Positions 21,328 to 28,013 of a stretch of DNA of 33,985 bases are shown here, in pieces. Under the pieces are notes generated by a model. That model did not search any database. It was given only the letters and a program-made list of their open reading frames with translations, and was not told where the DNA came from. Every line of letters starts with the position of its first letter. Positions within the stretch are counted from its first letter, which is position 1. The stretch comes from an uncultured Oscillospiraceae bacterium (GTDB lineage: Bacteria > Bacillota > Clostridia > Oscillospirales > Oscillospiraceae): assembly GCA_910587205.1 (NCBI GenBank), contig CAJULZ010000013.1:1-33985 (forward strand), read 5' to 3'. Position numbers and translations under genes: made by a program.

Positions 21328-23862
21328 ATGGGTCACAATCGAAGTTATAAACCGGAGGATATTGCTTTCCCCAATCAGGTTATCACCCAGTCCGAGCTGG
21401 TCAAGGAGATGACTGAGAGCTATAAGGATTACGCCATGAGCGTCATCGTAGGCCGCGCCCTGCCCGACGTGCGGGACGGACTGAAGCCCGTCCACCGTCG
21501 GATTCTGTACTCCATGTACGACACGGGGCTGACCTCGGACAAACCCTTCAAAAAGTCCGCCACCTGTGTGGGCGAGGTGCTGGGACATTACCATCCCCAC
21601 GGGGACGCCAGCGTCTACGACGCCATGGTCCGACTGGTGCAGAAGTTTTCTATGCGCTATCCCCTGGTGGAGGGCCACGGCAATTTCGGCAACGTGGACG
21701 GCGATCCCCCCGCCGCCAACCGTTACACCGAGGCCCGCATGGCAAAAGTGGCCAATGAGATGCTCCGGGACATCGACAAGGACACGGTGGACTGGGACCC
21801 CAACTTTGACGAGAGCCTGAAAGAGCCCCGGGTGTTGCCCAGCCGGTTTCCCAACCTTCTGGTGAACGGCTCGTCCGGCATTGCCGTGGGCATGGCTACC
21901 AATATCCCGCCCCACAATCTCCGGGAGGCTATCGACGCGGCCATCTGCGTTCTGGACAACCCCAACGCGGGACTGAACGAACTGATGGAACACATTAAGG
22001 GTCCGGATTTTCCCACCAAGGGCATTATCATGGGCCGGGCGGGCATCCGGGCAGCCTACGCCACGGGCCGGGGCAAGATCGTCCTCCGGGCCCGCACGGA
22101 ATTTGAGGAATTCGGCAAGGACCGCACCCGCATTATTGTCACCGAGCTGCCCTACCAGGTGAACAAGCGCCAGCTCATTCGCGCCATTGCCGACCAGGTG
22201 AAGGACAAACGGCTGGAGGGCATCTCCGACCTGCGGGACGAGACGGACCGGAACGGGATGCGGGTCGTCATCGAGCTCAAGCAGAATGCCAACCCCCAGG
22301 TGGTGCTGAACAAGCTGTTCAAGCAGACCGCCTTGCAGTCCAACTTTTCCATTATCATGCTGGCCCTGGTGGACGACCAGAAGCAGCCCCGAATCCTGTC
22401 CCTGCGCAATATCCTGGACGAGTACATCGCCTTCCAGGAGCAGGTGGTCCGCCGCCGTACGGAGTATGATTTGAGGAAGGCCCAGGAGCGGGCCCATCTG
22501 TTGGAGGGCCTGCTCATCGCCCAGGACAACATCGACGAGGTCATCCACATCATCCGCACCAGCTACGACAACGCTAAGGAGAACCTGATGACCCGCTTTG
22601 GGCTGGACGACGTCCAGGCCCAGGCCATCTGCGACATGCGGCTCATCTCCCTCCAGGGGCTGAACCGGGAGAAGCTGGAGGCGGAATATAAGGAGCTGGA
22701 GGGCAAGATCGCCTATTACAATGAGCTGCTGGCCGATGAGGAGAAACTTAAGGGCGTCCTCAAGGACGAGCTCATCCAGATCCGGGACAAGTACGGCGAC
22801 GACCGGATCACCGAGATCCAGGACGTGGCCGACGAGATCGATATTGAGGATTTGATCGAGGAGGAGCAGTCCGTCTTTACCATGACGGCCAACGGTTATA
22901 TCAAGCGCACCTCCGCCAGCGAGTACGCCGCCCAAGGCAAGGGGGGCATGGGCCGTAAGGGGATGGCGACCCGGGAGGAGGACTATGTGAACACGGTGTT
23001 CACCGCCTCCACTCACGACTATATCCTGTTCTTCACCGACAAGGGCCGGGTGTTCCGCAAAAAGGGATACGAGATCCCAGTGGCGGGCCGTACCGCCCGG
23101 GGTACCAACATCGTCAACGTCCTCCAGGTGGAGCAGGGGGAAAAGGTAGCGGTGATGATCCACACCCGGGACATCAGCGAGGGGGAGGAACCCCGTTATC
23201 TCACCATGTTCACCCGGAAGGGAACCGTAAAGCGGCTGAACGCCTCCGCCCTGCGCAGCCTGCGCAACAACGGTCTGCGGGTCATTATCCTGGAGGACGG
23301 CGACGAGCTGATCGAGGTGCGGGAGACGGACGGCAGCCAAAACCTGCTTATCGCCACCCATGACGGCATGGCGGCTTGTTTCCCAGAGGAAATTGTCCGG
23401 GCCACTGGGCGCAATTCCATGGGCGTGATCGGCATCCGCCTGCGGGAAGGGGATTACGTGGTGGCGGCGGCCCGGGCCAAACCGGGCAGGGCAGTGCTCG
23501 CCATCACGGAAAACGGCTACGGTAAGCGCTCCCCGGTGGAGGACTACCGGATTACCGGCCGGGGCGCGTACGGGGTGAAAAACTACGGCCTCACCGATAA
23601 GACGGGCCCCGTAGTAGGGGTGAAGGTGGTGGACGGCAGCGAAGACCTGCTTCTGGTCACCCAGTCCGGCACTATCATCCGCACGGACGTGGACGCCATC
23701 CGCACCTGCGGCCGGGCCAGCCAGGGCGTCATTGTGATGCGCTTCAAGGAGGAGGGCGACCGAGTGATCGCCATGTCTCTGGCGGAGAAGGAACCGGGGG
23801 AGAACGGGTTGGCCCAGGATCAGGAGGCCGTCCCTGCTGAGACGCCGGAGGACATGCAGTAA
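21328..23862 (+). CDS. gyrA: DNA gyrase subunit A
   Basis: The 844-residue cleavage subunit of gyrase. The catalytic Tyr is Y133 in AANRYTEARM. The quinolone region reads HPHGDASVYD, so residue 94 (E. coli Ser83) is Ala while Asp98 (Asp87) is kept, as in mycobacteria, which suggests naturally lower fluoroquinolone affinity. In the C-terminal beta-pinwheel the GyrA box is QGKGGMG (536-542) instead of QRRGGKG, with fewer basic residues. No topoisomerase IV pair is seen here, so gyrase may also decatenate. Confidence 0.97.
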   Translation: MGHNRSYKPEDIAFPNQVITQSELVKEMTESYKDYAMSVIVGRALPDVRDGLKPVHRRILYSMYDTGLTSDKPFKKSATCVGEVLGHYHPHGDASVYDAMVRLVQKFSMRYPLVEGHGNFGNVDGDPPAANRYTEARMAKVANEMLRDIDKDTVDWDPNFDESLKEPRVLPSRFPNLLVNGSSGIAVGMATNIPPHNLREAIDAAICVLDNPNAGLNELMEHIKGPDFPTKGIIMGRAGIRAAYATGRGKIVLRARTEFEEFGKDRTRIIVTELPYQVNKRQLIRAIADQVKDKRLEGISDLRDETDRNGMRVVIELKQNANPQVVLNKLFKQTALQSNFSIIMLALVDDQKQPRILSLRNILDEYIAFQEQVVRRRTEYDLRKAQERAHLLEGLLIAQDNIDEVIHIIRTSYDNAKENLMTRFGLDDVQAQAICDMRLISLQGLNREKLEAEYKELEGKIAYYNELLADEEKLKGVLKDELIQIRDKYGDDRITEIQDVADEIDIEDLIEEEQSVFTMTANGYIKRTSASEYAAQGKGGMGRKGMATREEDYVNTVFTASTHDYILFFTDKGRVFRKKGYEIPVAGRTARGTNIVNVLQVEQGEKVAVMIHTRDISEGEEPRYLTMFTRKGTVKRLNASALRSLRNNGLRVIILEDGDELIEVRETDGSQNLLIATHDGMAACFPEEIVRATGRNSMGVIGIRLREGDYVVAAARAKPGRAVLAITENGYGKRSPVEDYRITGRGAYGVKNYGLTDKTGPVVGVKVVDGSEDLLLVTQSGTIIRTDVDAIRTCGRASQGVIVMRFKEEGDRVIAMSLAEKEPGENGLAQDQEAVPAETPEDMQ

Positions 23863-23899
23863 AAAGCTTTCAGTTTTGTGGTGTTCCGGTAAAAATATG

Positions 23900-23937
23900 A
23901 AAACAGCGGACGGGCTTGTTAGCCTGTCCGCTGTTTT
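23900..23937. terminator. Bidirectional terminator after gyrA
   Basis: Arms AAAACAGCGGACGGGC (23900-23915) and GCCTGTCCGCTGTTTT (23922-23937), one G-T pair, loop TTGTTA. It ends gyrBA and also serves the converging XRE gene, whose stop codon lies at its edge. Confidence 0.92.
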
Positions 23938-24163
23938 AGTCTTTGAATACAAAAAGTTTATATAATGGAACATTGAGAGCTTTTGCGACATCAATCAGGG
24001 TATCAACACTACAACCCGCGGCCCCGCTTTCAAACCGTTGAACATGATTTCGGCTTAAATTACACGTTTCGGCCAATTCATCCTGAGTCAGGTGAAGTTC
24101 TTTTCTATAATGCAAAATATTTAGCCCAATCTTTACCCATATGTCGTAATGCTTAGTTTGCAT
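23936..24163 (-). CDS. XRE-family HTH regulator
   Basis: A 75-residue helix-turn-helix protein. LHLTQDELAETCNLSRNHVQRFESG is the HTH core, followed by CSVDTLIDVAKALNVPLYKLF. It has no second domain, so it should be a simple dimeric repressor. The ATG at 24163 follows TTAGGGTG. A GTG at 24172 is possible. Base composition is clearly more AT-rich than the surrounding core genes, a sign of separate origin. It faces the membrane-RNase HI gene across a 129-base spacer with a shared palindrome, which points to autoregulation and control of that gene. Confidence 0.87.
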   Translation of the reverse strand: MQTKHYDIWVKIGLNILHYRKELHLTQDELAETCNLSRNHVQRFESGAAGCSVDTLIDVAKALNVPLYKLFVFKD

Positions 24164-24204
24164 AGCTATCACCCTAAGTACAGTTTACTCAAGGATAGGG
24201 TAAA

Positions 24205-24234
24205 AGTATACAAATTGAAAAGTATCAAATACAA
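24205..24234 (-). promoter_or_regulatory. Promoter of the XRE regulator
   Basis: On the minus strand TTGTAT (24229-24234), 18 bases, TATACT (24205-24210), ending about 40 bases before the start codon. The -35 box overlaps the left half of the palindrome at 24231-24247. Confidence 0.6.
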
Positions 24235-24247
24235 CTTTTAAAGTTGT
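24231..24247. promoter_or_regulatory. Palindromic operator of the divergon
   Basis: ACAACTTTTAAAGTTGT, perfect 8-base arms around one central base. It overlaps the -35 boxes of both divergent promoters, so one bound XRE dimer could block both. The link to the XRE protein is inference from position. Confidence 0.55.
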
Positions 24248-24272
24248 AAATAAAATGTAATTATGGTAGAAT
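24244..24272 (+). promoter_or_regulatory. Promoter of the membrane-RNase HI gene
   Basis: TTGTAA (24244-24249), 17 bases, TAGAAT (24267-24272), 20 bases before the GTG start. The right half of the palindrome covers the -35 box. Confidence 0.5.
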
Positions 24273-24292
24273 AATATCTATGAGGTGGTATT

Positions 24293-25018
24293 GTGCCTGT
24301 CATAATTAGCATTGCTAAGAATGTTATTTTGATCACGGTGATTTATATTTTTTTTACTTTTTTCATCATCCGGATTATATCGGTGATTTCTATGCTGTTT
24401 CCGGTGAGAACCGTATTTGAGGGGGACCCTTGGGATAAGTTTTGGGACCGGTATGAGCGCATGAACGGCATAGTTGACTTTTTATGTGATCTCGTGTATC
24501 CTTGGAATTGGATGTATATCCCAGAGTGGTGGGAGCGTTACCAAGTGTGGAAACAGGTGAAGGATAGTATGAAAAACGTAACATTATACACCGACGGCGC
24601 CTGCTCCGGGAACCCCGGCCCGGGGGGCTGGGGGGCCATACTCCTTTTTGGGGAGCATGAGAAGGAACTCAGCGGCGGTGAGAAGAATACCACCAACAAC
24701 CGCATGGAACTCACCGCCGTAATTCGCGGCCTTGAGGCGTTGAAGGAGCCCTGCGTGGTGGAGCTGTACTCCGACTCCAAGTACGTCATCGACGCGTTGG
24801 GAAAGGGCTGGGCCAAGGGTTGGAGGGCGCGGGGCTGGGTAAAGGCGGACAAAAAACCAGCGCTGAACCCCGACCTGTGGGGCCGTCTGCTGGCGCTGTG
24901 CGAGACCCACATCGTCAACCTTCACTGGGTGAAGGGCCACGCCGACAACCCCTTTAACAACCGCTGCGACAAATTGGCGGTCAGCCAGTGGCAAAAGCTG
25001 AAAGGGCAGGACCTTTGA
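24293..25018 (+). CDS. rnhA: Ribonuclease HI with an N-terminal membrane extension
   Basis: A 241-residue open reading. Residues 93-241 are a full RNase HI, which removes RNA from RNA-DNA hybrids: D101 (LYTDGACSGNPGPGGWG), E139 (NRMEL), D161 (YSDSKYV), His216 and D226 complete the active site. Residues 1-92 are unusual: a hydrophobic segment (about 8-37), then a Trp-rich acidic stretch (DPWDKFWDRYERM, PWNWMYIPEWWERY). The GTG start follows GAGGTGG. An internal ATG at 24569 has AGGTGAAGGA before it and would give the ordinary 149-residue enzyme. The extension is AT-rich and the enzyme GC-rich, so an incoming segment seems to have fused in frame. Both forms may be made. Confidence 0.85.
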   Translation: MPVIISIAKNVILITVIYIFFTFFIIRIISVISMLFPVRTVFEGDPWDKFWDRYERMNGIVDFLCDLVYPWNWMYIPEWWERYQVWKQVKDSMKNVTLYTDGACSGNPGPGGWGAILLFGEHEKELSGGEKNTTNNRMELTAVIRGLEALKEPCVVELYSDSKYVIDALGKGWAKGWRARGWVKADKKPALNPDLWGRLLALCETHIVNLHWVKGHADNPFNNRCDKLAVSQWQKLKGQDL

Positions 25019-25034
25019 CCCACAGGCCGAGGCC

Positions 25035-25143
25035 CCCGCGCGAGCCCAGTAAAGCAGATCGCGTGGGGAAGGAGGAGCAGGGAAGCGTATAGAGTGGCGG
25101 AACCGAAGCAAAGCGTACTTTGCGGGGACGTGAACCGCGCGGG
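25035..25143. repeat. Nested inverted repeat after rnhA
   Basis: Outer arms CCCGCGCG (25035-25042)/CGCGCGGG (25136-25143) enclose the hairpin GCAAAG-CGTA-CTTTGC (25107-25122). The design, an outer GC-rich arm pair with an inner GCAAA stem, resembles the element at 8891-9005. No T run, so it is not a classical terminator. Confidence 0.5.
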
Positions 25144-25180
25144 AAACCGCAGAAATATAGACGAAAGAAGGAATAAACCA

Positions 25181-25273
25181 ATGGGCAAGTTTGTAACCTC
25201 CAAGGTGAAAAACGGCATTGACTCCGTGGGTAGGAACGCCCCCAACGCTGAAGTTGTGGTAGAAGAAGAATAG
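25181..25273 (+). CDS. Possible 30-residue protein
   Basis: MGKFVTSKVKNGIDSVGRNA followed by PNAEVVVEEE. An AAGGA site stands 7 bases before the ATG, and a strong terminator starts 10 bases after the stop. The basic start and acidic end give a clear charge gradient. No family recognised. It is short, so the call rests on its signals: ribosome site, ATG, stop and terminator in order. Confidence 0.45.
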   Translation: MGKFVTSKVKNGIDSVGRNAPNAEVVVEEE

Positions 25274-25282
25274 AGAATAGGA

Positions 25283-25317
25283 AAAGCGCCGGGAAACCCC
25301 GGCGCTTTCTTATTTTT
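25283..25317. terminator. Terminator, probably bidirectional
   Basis: AAAGCGCCGGG (25283-25293)/CCCGGCGCTTT (25298-25308), loop AAAC, followed by CTTATTTTT. It ends the rnhA/small-ORF transcript on the plus strand and, with a shorter T run, the ribbon-helix-helix gene on the minus strand. Confidence 0.9.
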
Positions 25318-25468
25318 CTTTCATTGCCTCTAAATGTTCCAGATGATCCCGGAGAACGAGGTTGATATAGCTCGAAATAGACCGATCTTCGCGATCGGCA
25401 AGTTTTTGTATTTTTTCAATCACAGGGTAATCTAAAGTGATGCTAATGGATTTTTTTAGTGATTTCAT
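25310..25468 (-). CDS. Ribbon-helix-helix (CopG/Arc-type) regulator
   Basis: A 52-residue protein starting MKSLKKSISITLDYPVIEKI, then QKLADREDRSISSYINLVLR. The strand ISITLDY followed by two helices with SISSYINLVL is the ribbon-helix-helix DNA-binding fold, dimeric in known members. The ATG at 25468 follows GAGGTGAG. Genes of this sort often act as antitoxins or plasmid/phage repressors. Divergent to it is a 45-residue ORF across an AT-rich spacer with ACTAT/ATAGT half sites. Confidence 0.8.
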   Translation of the reverse strand: MKSLKKSISITLDYPVIEKIQKLADREDRSISSYINLVLRDHLEHLEAMKEK

Positions 25469-25556
25469 TGTCTCACCTCTGCATGATACTATACTATAAT
25501 TTGCGAATCCGTATTAAATTACGTTGTAAAATCGTGTATGATAGTGTAATATGGGG

Positions 25557-25694
25557 GTGAATACAATAAATGAGATTGAGTTTGATCAAGCGCTGTCCGA
25601 ATTTTTGAATGATGAGAACTGCGAGGAAGTAAGCGGGGCGCGATTTGCGCTGCTGCGTTCGGCGTCCACTGCCGGATGGGAGGCAGCGCTTTAG
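25557..25694 (+). CDS. Small protein divergent from the RHH regulator
   Basis: A 45-residue reading from GTG 25557, or 47 from an in-frame ATG at 25551: NTINEIEFDQALSEFLNDEN, then a C-terminal part with FALLRSASTAGWEAAL. It looks like a helical, acidic small protein of the kind carried by clostridial mobile elements, to my recollection, but I cannot name it. The ribosome site is weak (GGGG). A TTAAAT-17-TATGAT promoter (25514-25542) is possible. Whether it pairs with the RHH protein as toxin and antitoxin is open. Confidence 0.42.
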   Translation: MNTINEIEFDQALSEFLNDENCEEVSGARFALLRSASTAGWEAAL

Positions 25695-25783
25695 GCGCGT
25701 GACCATGGACCGGATAACGGGAAGGATCAGGCTGTCAGCGGCAGCATCAGTGGGGGGGTTGCTGCGTCGAAAGCCTCACGCGC
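25695..25783. repeat. Nested inverted repeat
   Basis: GCGCGTGA (25695-25702)/TCACGCGC (25776-25783) with inner GCAGCA (25741-25746)/TGCTGC (25760-25765). It starts directly at the stop codon of the small ORF. The stretch 25695-25987 has no gene that I can support. Confidence 0.5.
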
Positions 25784-25830
25784 AGTAAAGTTTTGGGGCG
25801 GCTGGTATCAGCGTCCCTCCCAGGGGTAAG

Positions 25831-25878
25831 CCCGCCTAAAGGACGTGGCCCGCCCTTGGGCCATGTCCGTCCGGCGGG
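25831..25878. repeat. Long imperfect hairpin
   Basis: CCCGCC (25831-25836)/GGCGGG (25873-25878) as outer stem and GGACGTGGCCC (25841-25851)/GGGCCATGTCC (25858-25868) as inner stem with a 6-base loop. It could be a mobile palindromic element or a structured RNA. No long T run follows on the plus strand. Confidence 0.55.
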
Positions 25879-25950
25879 ATTCCCCCTGAGTGTGTCTTTG
25901 GTTTTTTTCTGCACAAGCAGAAAGTAAGACTTATTTCCCGCTCCCTTGGG

Positions 25951-25982
25951 GAAAAAGGTGCCCCCCGCCGGTGGCGGAGGGC
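25951..25982. terminator. Terminator beyond the aspS tail remnant
   Basis: GCCCCCCGCC (25960-25969)/GGCGGAGGGC (25973-25982) with one G-T pair. Read on the minus strand it is followed by ACCTTTTT. It is probably the original aspS terminator, now separated from the aspS stop codon by the displaced tail and a hairpin element. A T run on the plus-strand side also exists. Confidence 0.75.
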
Positions 25983-25987
25983 CTCTT

Positions 25988-26046
25988 TTATTCTTCCTCT
26001 TTCGAGGTTACAGGCAATATTCAATTCATCCAGCTGCTTCTGCTCC
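25988..26046 (-). pseudogene. Displaced copy of the aspS 3' end
   Basis: 59 bases on the minus strand align with the last 58 bases of aspS (26174-26231), with the first 18 of them (TCCAGCTGCTTCTGCTCC on plus) identical. The aspS end reads QLDELNILCTAKEEE then stop. The copy reads QLDELNIACTSKEEE then stop if one extra A is removed. Differences fall mostly at third codon positions. It is therefore a once-functional aspS end from a diverged allele, now without the rest of the gene. Confidence 0.75.
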
Positions 26047-26051
26047 TCGTC

Positions 26052-26153
26052 GCCGCAAGCTCCATATCCCTCGCTTCCGCCTTTGGCGGAAGCTCACTCA
26101 TTTCGCTGCGGCTCCTCTCCCCATCAAACCCGCTTCGCTGGGCTTCGATGGGG
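26052..26153. repeat. Hairpin-rich element between the two aspS ends
   Basis: Three palindromes: GCCGCA (26052-26057)/TGCGGC (26107-26112), GCTTCCGCC-TTT-GGCGGAAGC (26073-26093) and CCCCATC (26119-26125)/GATGGGG (26147-26153). It fills exactly the gap between the displaced tail and the true aspS stop. Confidence 0.6.
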
Positions 26154-26173
26154 CCCCAGTGATGGACACTGCC

Positions 26174-27952
26174 CTATTCTTCTTCTTTGGCTGTGCAGAG
26201 GATGTTTAATTCGTCCAGCTGCTTCTGCTCCACAAAGCTTGGCGCCCCCATCATGACATCCTGGGCGTTTTTGTTCATGGGGAAGGGGATAATCTCCCGG
26301 ATGGAATCCTCCCCGGCCAGCAGCATGACCATGCGGTCCACGCCGGGGGCGATGCCGGCGTGGGGGGGCGCGCCGTAGGTGAAGGCGTTGTACATGGCGG
26401 GGAACTTGGCCTTCACGTCCTCCTCGCCCAAGCCTACCATCCAGAACGCCTTGACCATGATCTCCGGGTCGTGGTTCCGCACCGCCCCAGAGGACAGCTC
26501 CACCCCATTGCACACCAGGTCGTACTGGTCGGCGGTGATGGACAGGGGGTCCAGCTCCCCGTTGATGGCCTTCTCGATGGTGCTCAGTCCGCCGGAGGGC
26601 ATGGAGAAGGGGTTGTGGCAGAACTCCAGTTCGCCGCTCTCCTCCCCGATCTCGTACATAGGAAAGTCTACGATCCAGCAGAACTCGTACCGTTCCACAT
26701 CCATGTGGCCGGGGCAGAACGCCCCCAGCTTATTCCGGAGCACCCCCGCCGTCTTTTGAGCCGTCAGCAGCTTCCCCGCCGTCAGTCCTACGAAGCACCC
26801 GGGGGCCAGCCCCAGGGCCTCCACCACCTGATCCTTGATGGGCTGGAGGAACTTGGCGATGCCGCCGACAATCTCTCGGTTCTCGTCATAGCGGAACCAG
26901 TAGGCTTTCTCCCCGGACTGCACCTCCACATCGGCGCACAGCTTGTCGATCTGCTTCCGGGTGCCCTGGAAGTCGGTCACCACAACGGCCTTCACCGTCT
27001 GGTGCTCAAAGGGCGGGAAGCCGCACCCCGCCAGCAGATCTGTGGCGTCGGTGAGGGTCAGGTCGATGCGCAGGTCGGGCTTGTCGGAGCCATATTTGTC
27101 CATGGCTTCCAGGTAGGGAATGCGGGTAAAGGGGGCCTGGGACGCCACGTTATACTTGCCGTATTTGGCAAAGATAGGAGGCAGCACCCGCTCCAGCACG
27201 GCGAACACGTCCTCCTGGGAGGCGAAGGCCATCTCCATGTCCAGCTGGTAGAATTCGCCGGGGGAGCGGTCGCCCCGGGCGTCCTCGTCCCGGAAGCAGG
27301 GGGCGATCTGGAAATAGCGGTCGAAGCCGGAGGCCATCAGCAGCTGTTTGAACTGCTGGGGGGCCTGGGGCAAGGCGTAGAACTTGCCGGGGTGCTTTCT
27401 ACTGGGCACCAGGTAGTCCCGCGCGCCCTCGGGGGAGGAGGCGGTGAGGATGGGGGTGGTGATCTCCAAAAACCCCTCGCTGATCATGGCGGCGCGGAGG
27501 GCGGCCACCACATTGCACCGCAAAATGATGTTGCTTTTGACTTCAGGGTTGCGTAGGTCCAGGTAGCGGTACTTGAGCCGGGTGGACTCGTCCGCCTCCC
27601 GGGAGCGGTTAATGGGGAAGGGCAGTTCATTGTGGGTGCAGCGGCCCAGCACCTCAATTTTGCTGGGTACCACCTCAATGTCGCCAGTGGGCATATTGGG
27701 GTTTTTGCTGTCCCGCTCCCGGACCACGCCCTCCACCGAGATGGTGGACTCCTTGTTGAGCCCCTTTACCGCAGCCAGCATATCCCCGGTCTCGATGACC
27801 ACCTGGGTAACGCCGTAAAAGTCCCGGAGGACAACGAAGGCCAGGTTCTGGCCCACCTCCCGGACATTTTCCATCCAGCCCACTAATTTCACCTGTTGTC
27901 CCACATGCTCCATGCGCAGGTCGTTGCAGGTGTGGGTGCGTGATTGAACCAT
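26174..27952 (-). CDS. aspS: Aspartate-tRNA ligase
   Basis: A 592-residue class II synthetase that charges tRNA-Asp. The N-terminal OB-fold anticodon domain (about 1-105) contains GWMENVREVGQNLAFVVLRD. Motif 2 is FRDEDARGDRSPGEFYQLDM, the variant with DARGDRSP rather than DLRADRQP. The bacterial GAD insertion domain lies in the middle, and motif 3 is GIAPGVDRMVMLL. I start at ATG 27952, 9 bases after GGAG. In-frame starts further up would bury that site. A diverged duplicate of its 3' end lies downstream. Confidence 0.96.
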   Translation of the reverse strand: MVQSRTHTCNDLRMEHVGQQVKLVGWMENVREVGQNLAFVVLRDFYGVTQVVIETGDMLAAVKGLNKESTISVEGVVRERDSKNPNMPTGDIEVVPSKIEVLGRCTHNELPFPINRSREADESTRLKYRYLDLRNPEVKSNIILRCNVVAALRAAMISEGFLEITTPILTASSPEGARDYLVPSRKHPGKFYALPQAPQQFKQLLMASGFDRYFQIAPCFRDEDARGDRSPGEFYQLDMEMAFASQEDVFAVLERVLPPIFAKYGKYNVASQAPFTRIPYLEAMDKYGSDKPDLRIDLTLTDATDLLAGCGFPPFEHQTVKAVVVTDFQGTRKQIDKLCADVEVQSGEKAYWFRYDENREIVGGIAKFLQPIKDQVVEALGLAPGCFVGLTAGKLLTAQKTAGVLRNKLGAFCPGHMDVERYEFCWIVDFPMYEIGEESGELEFCHNPFSMPSGGLSTIEKAINGELDPLSITADQYDLVCNGVELSSGAVRNHDPEIMVKAFWMVGLGEEDVKAKFPAMYNAFTYGAPPHAGIAPGVDRMVMLLAGEDSIREIIPFPMNKNAQDVMMGAPSFVEQKQLDELNILCTAKEEE

Positions 27953-28013
27953 TGGAATCATCTCCAATTTGTATTATTAATTTTCTATATTGCTATTTGT
28001 ATTGAAATGGCGG

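Noticed and set aside
21307..23994. Minus-strand open frame of 895 codons opposite gyrA
   Set aside because: Antisense shadow of gyrA with no recognisable domain. gyrA on the plus strand is certain.
27953..28013. T-box leader for aspS
   Set aside because: The stretch is short and AT-rich and lacks the GGTGGNACC motif and any terminator stem.
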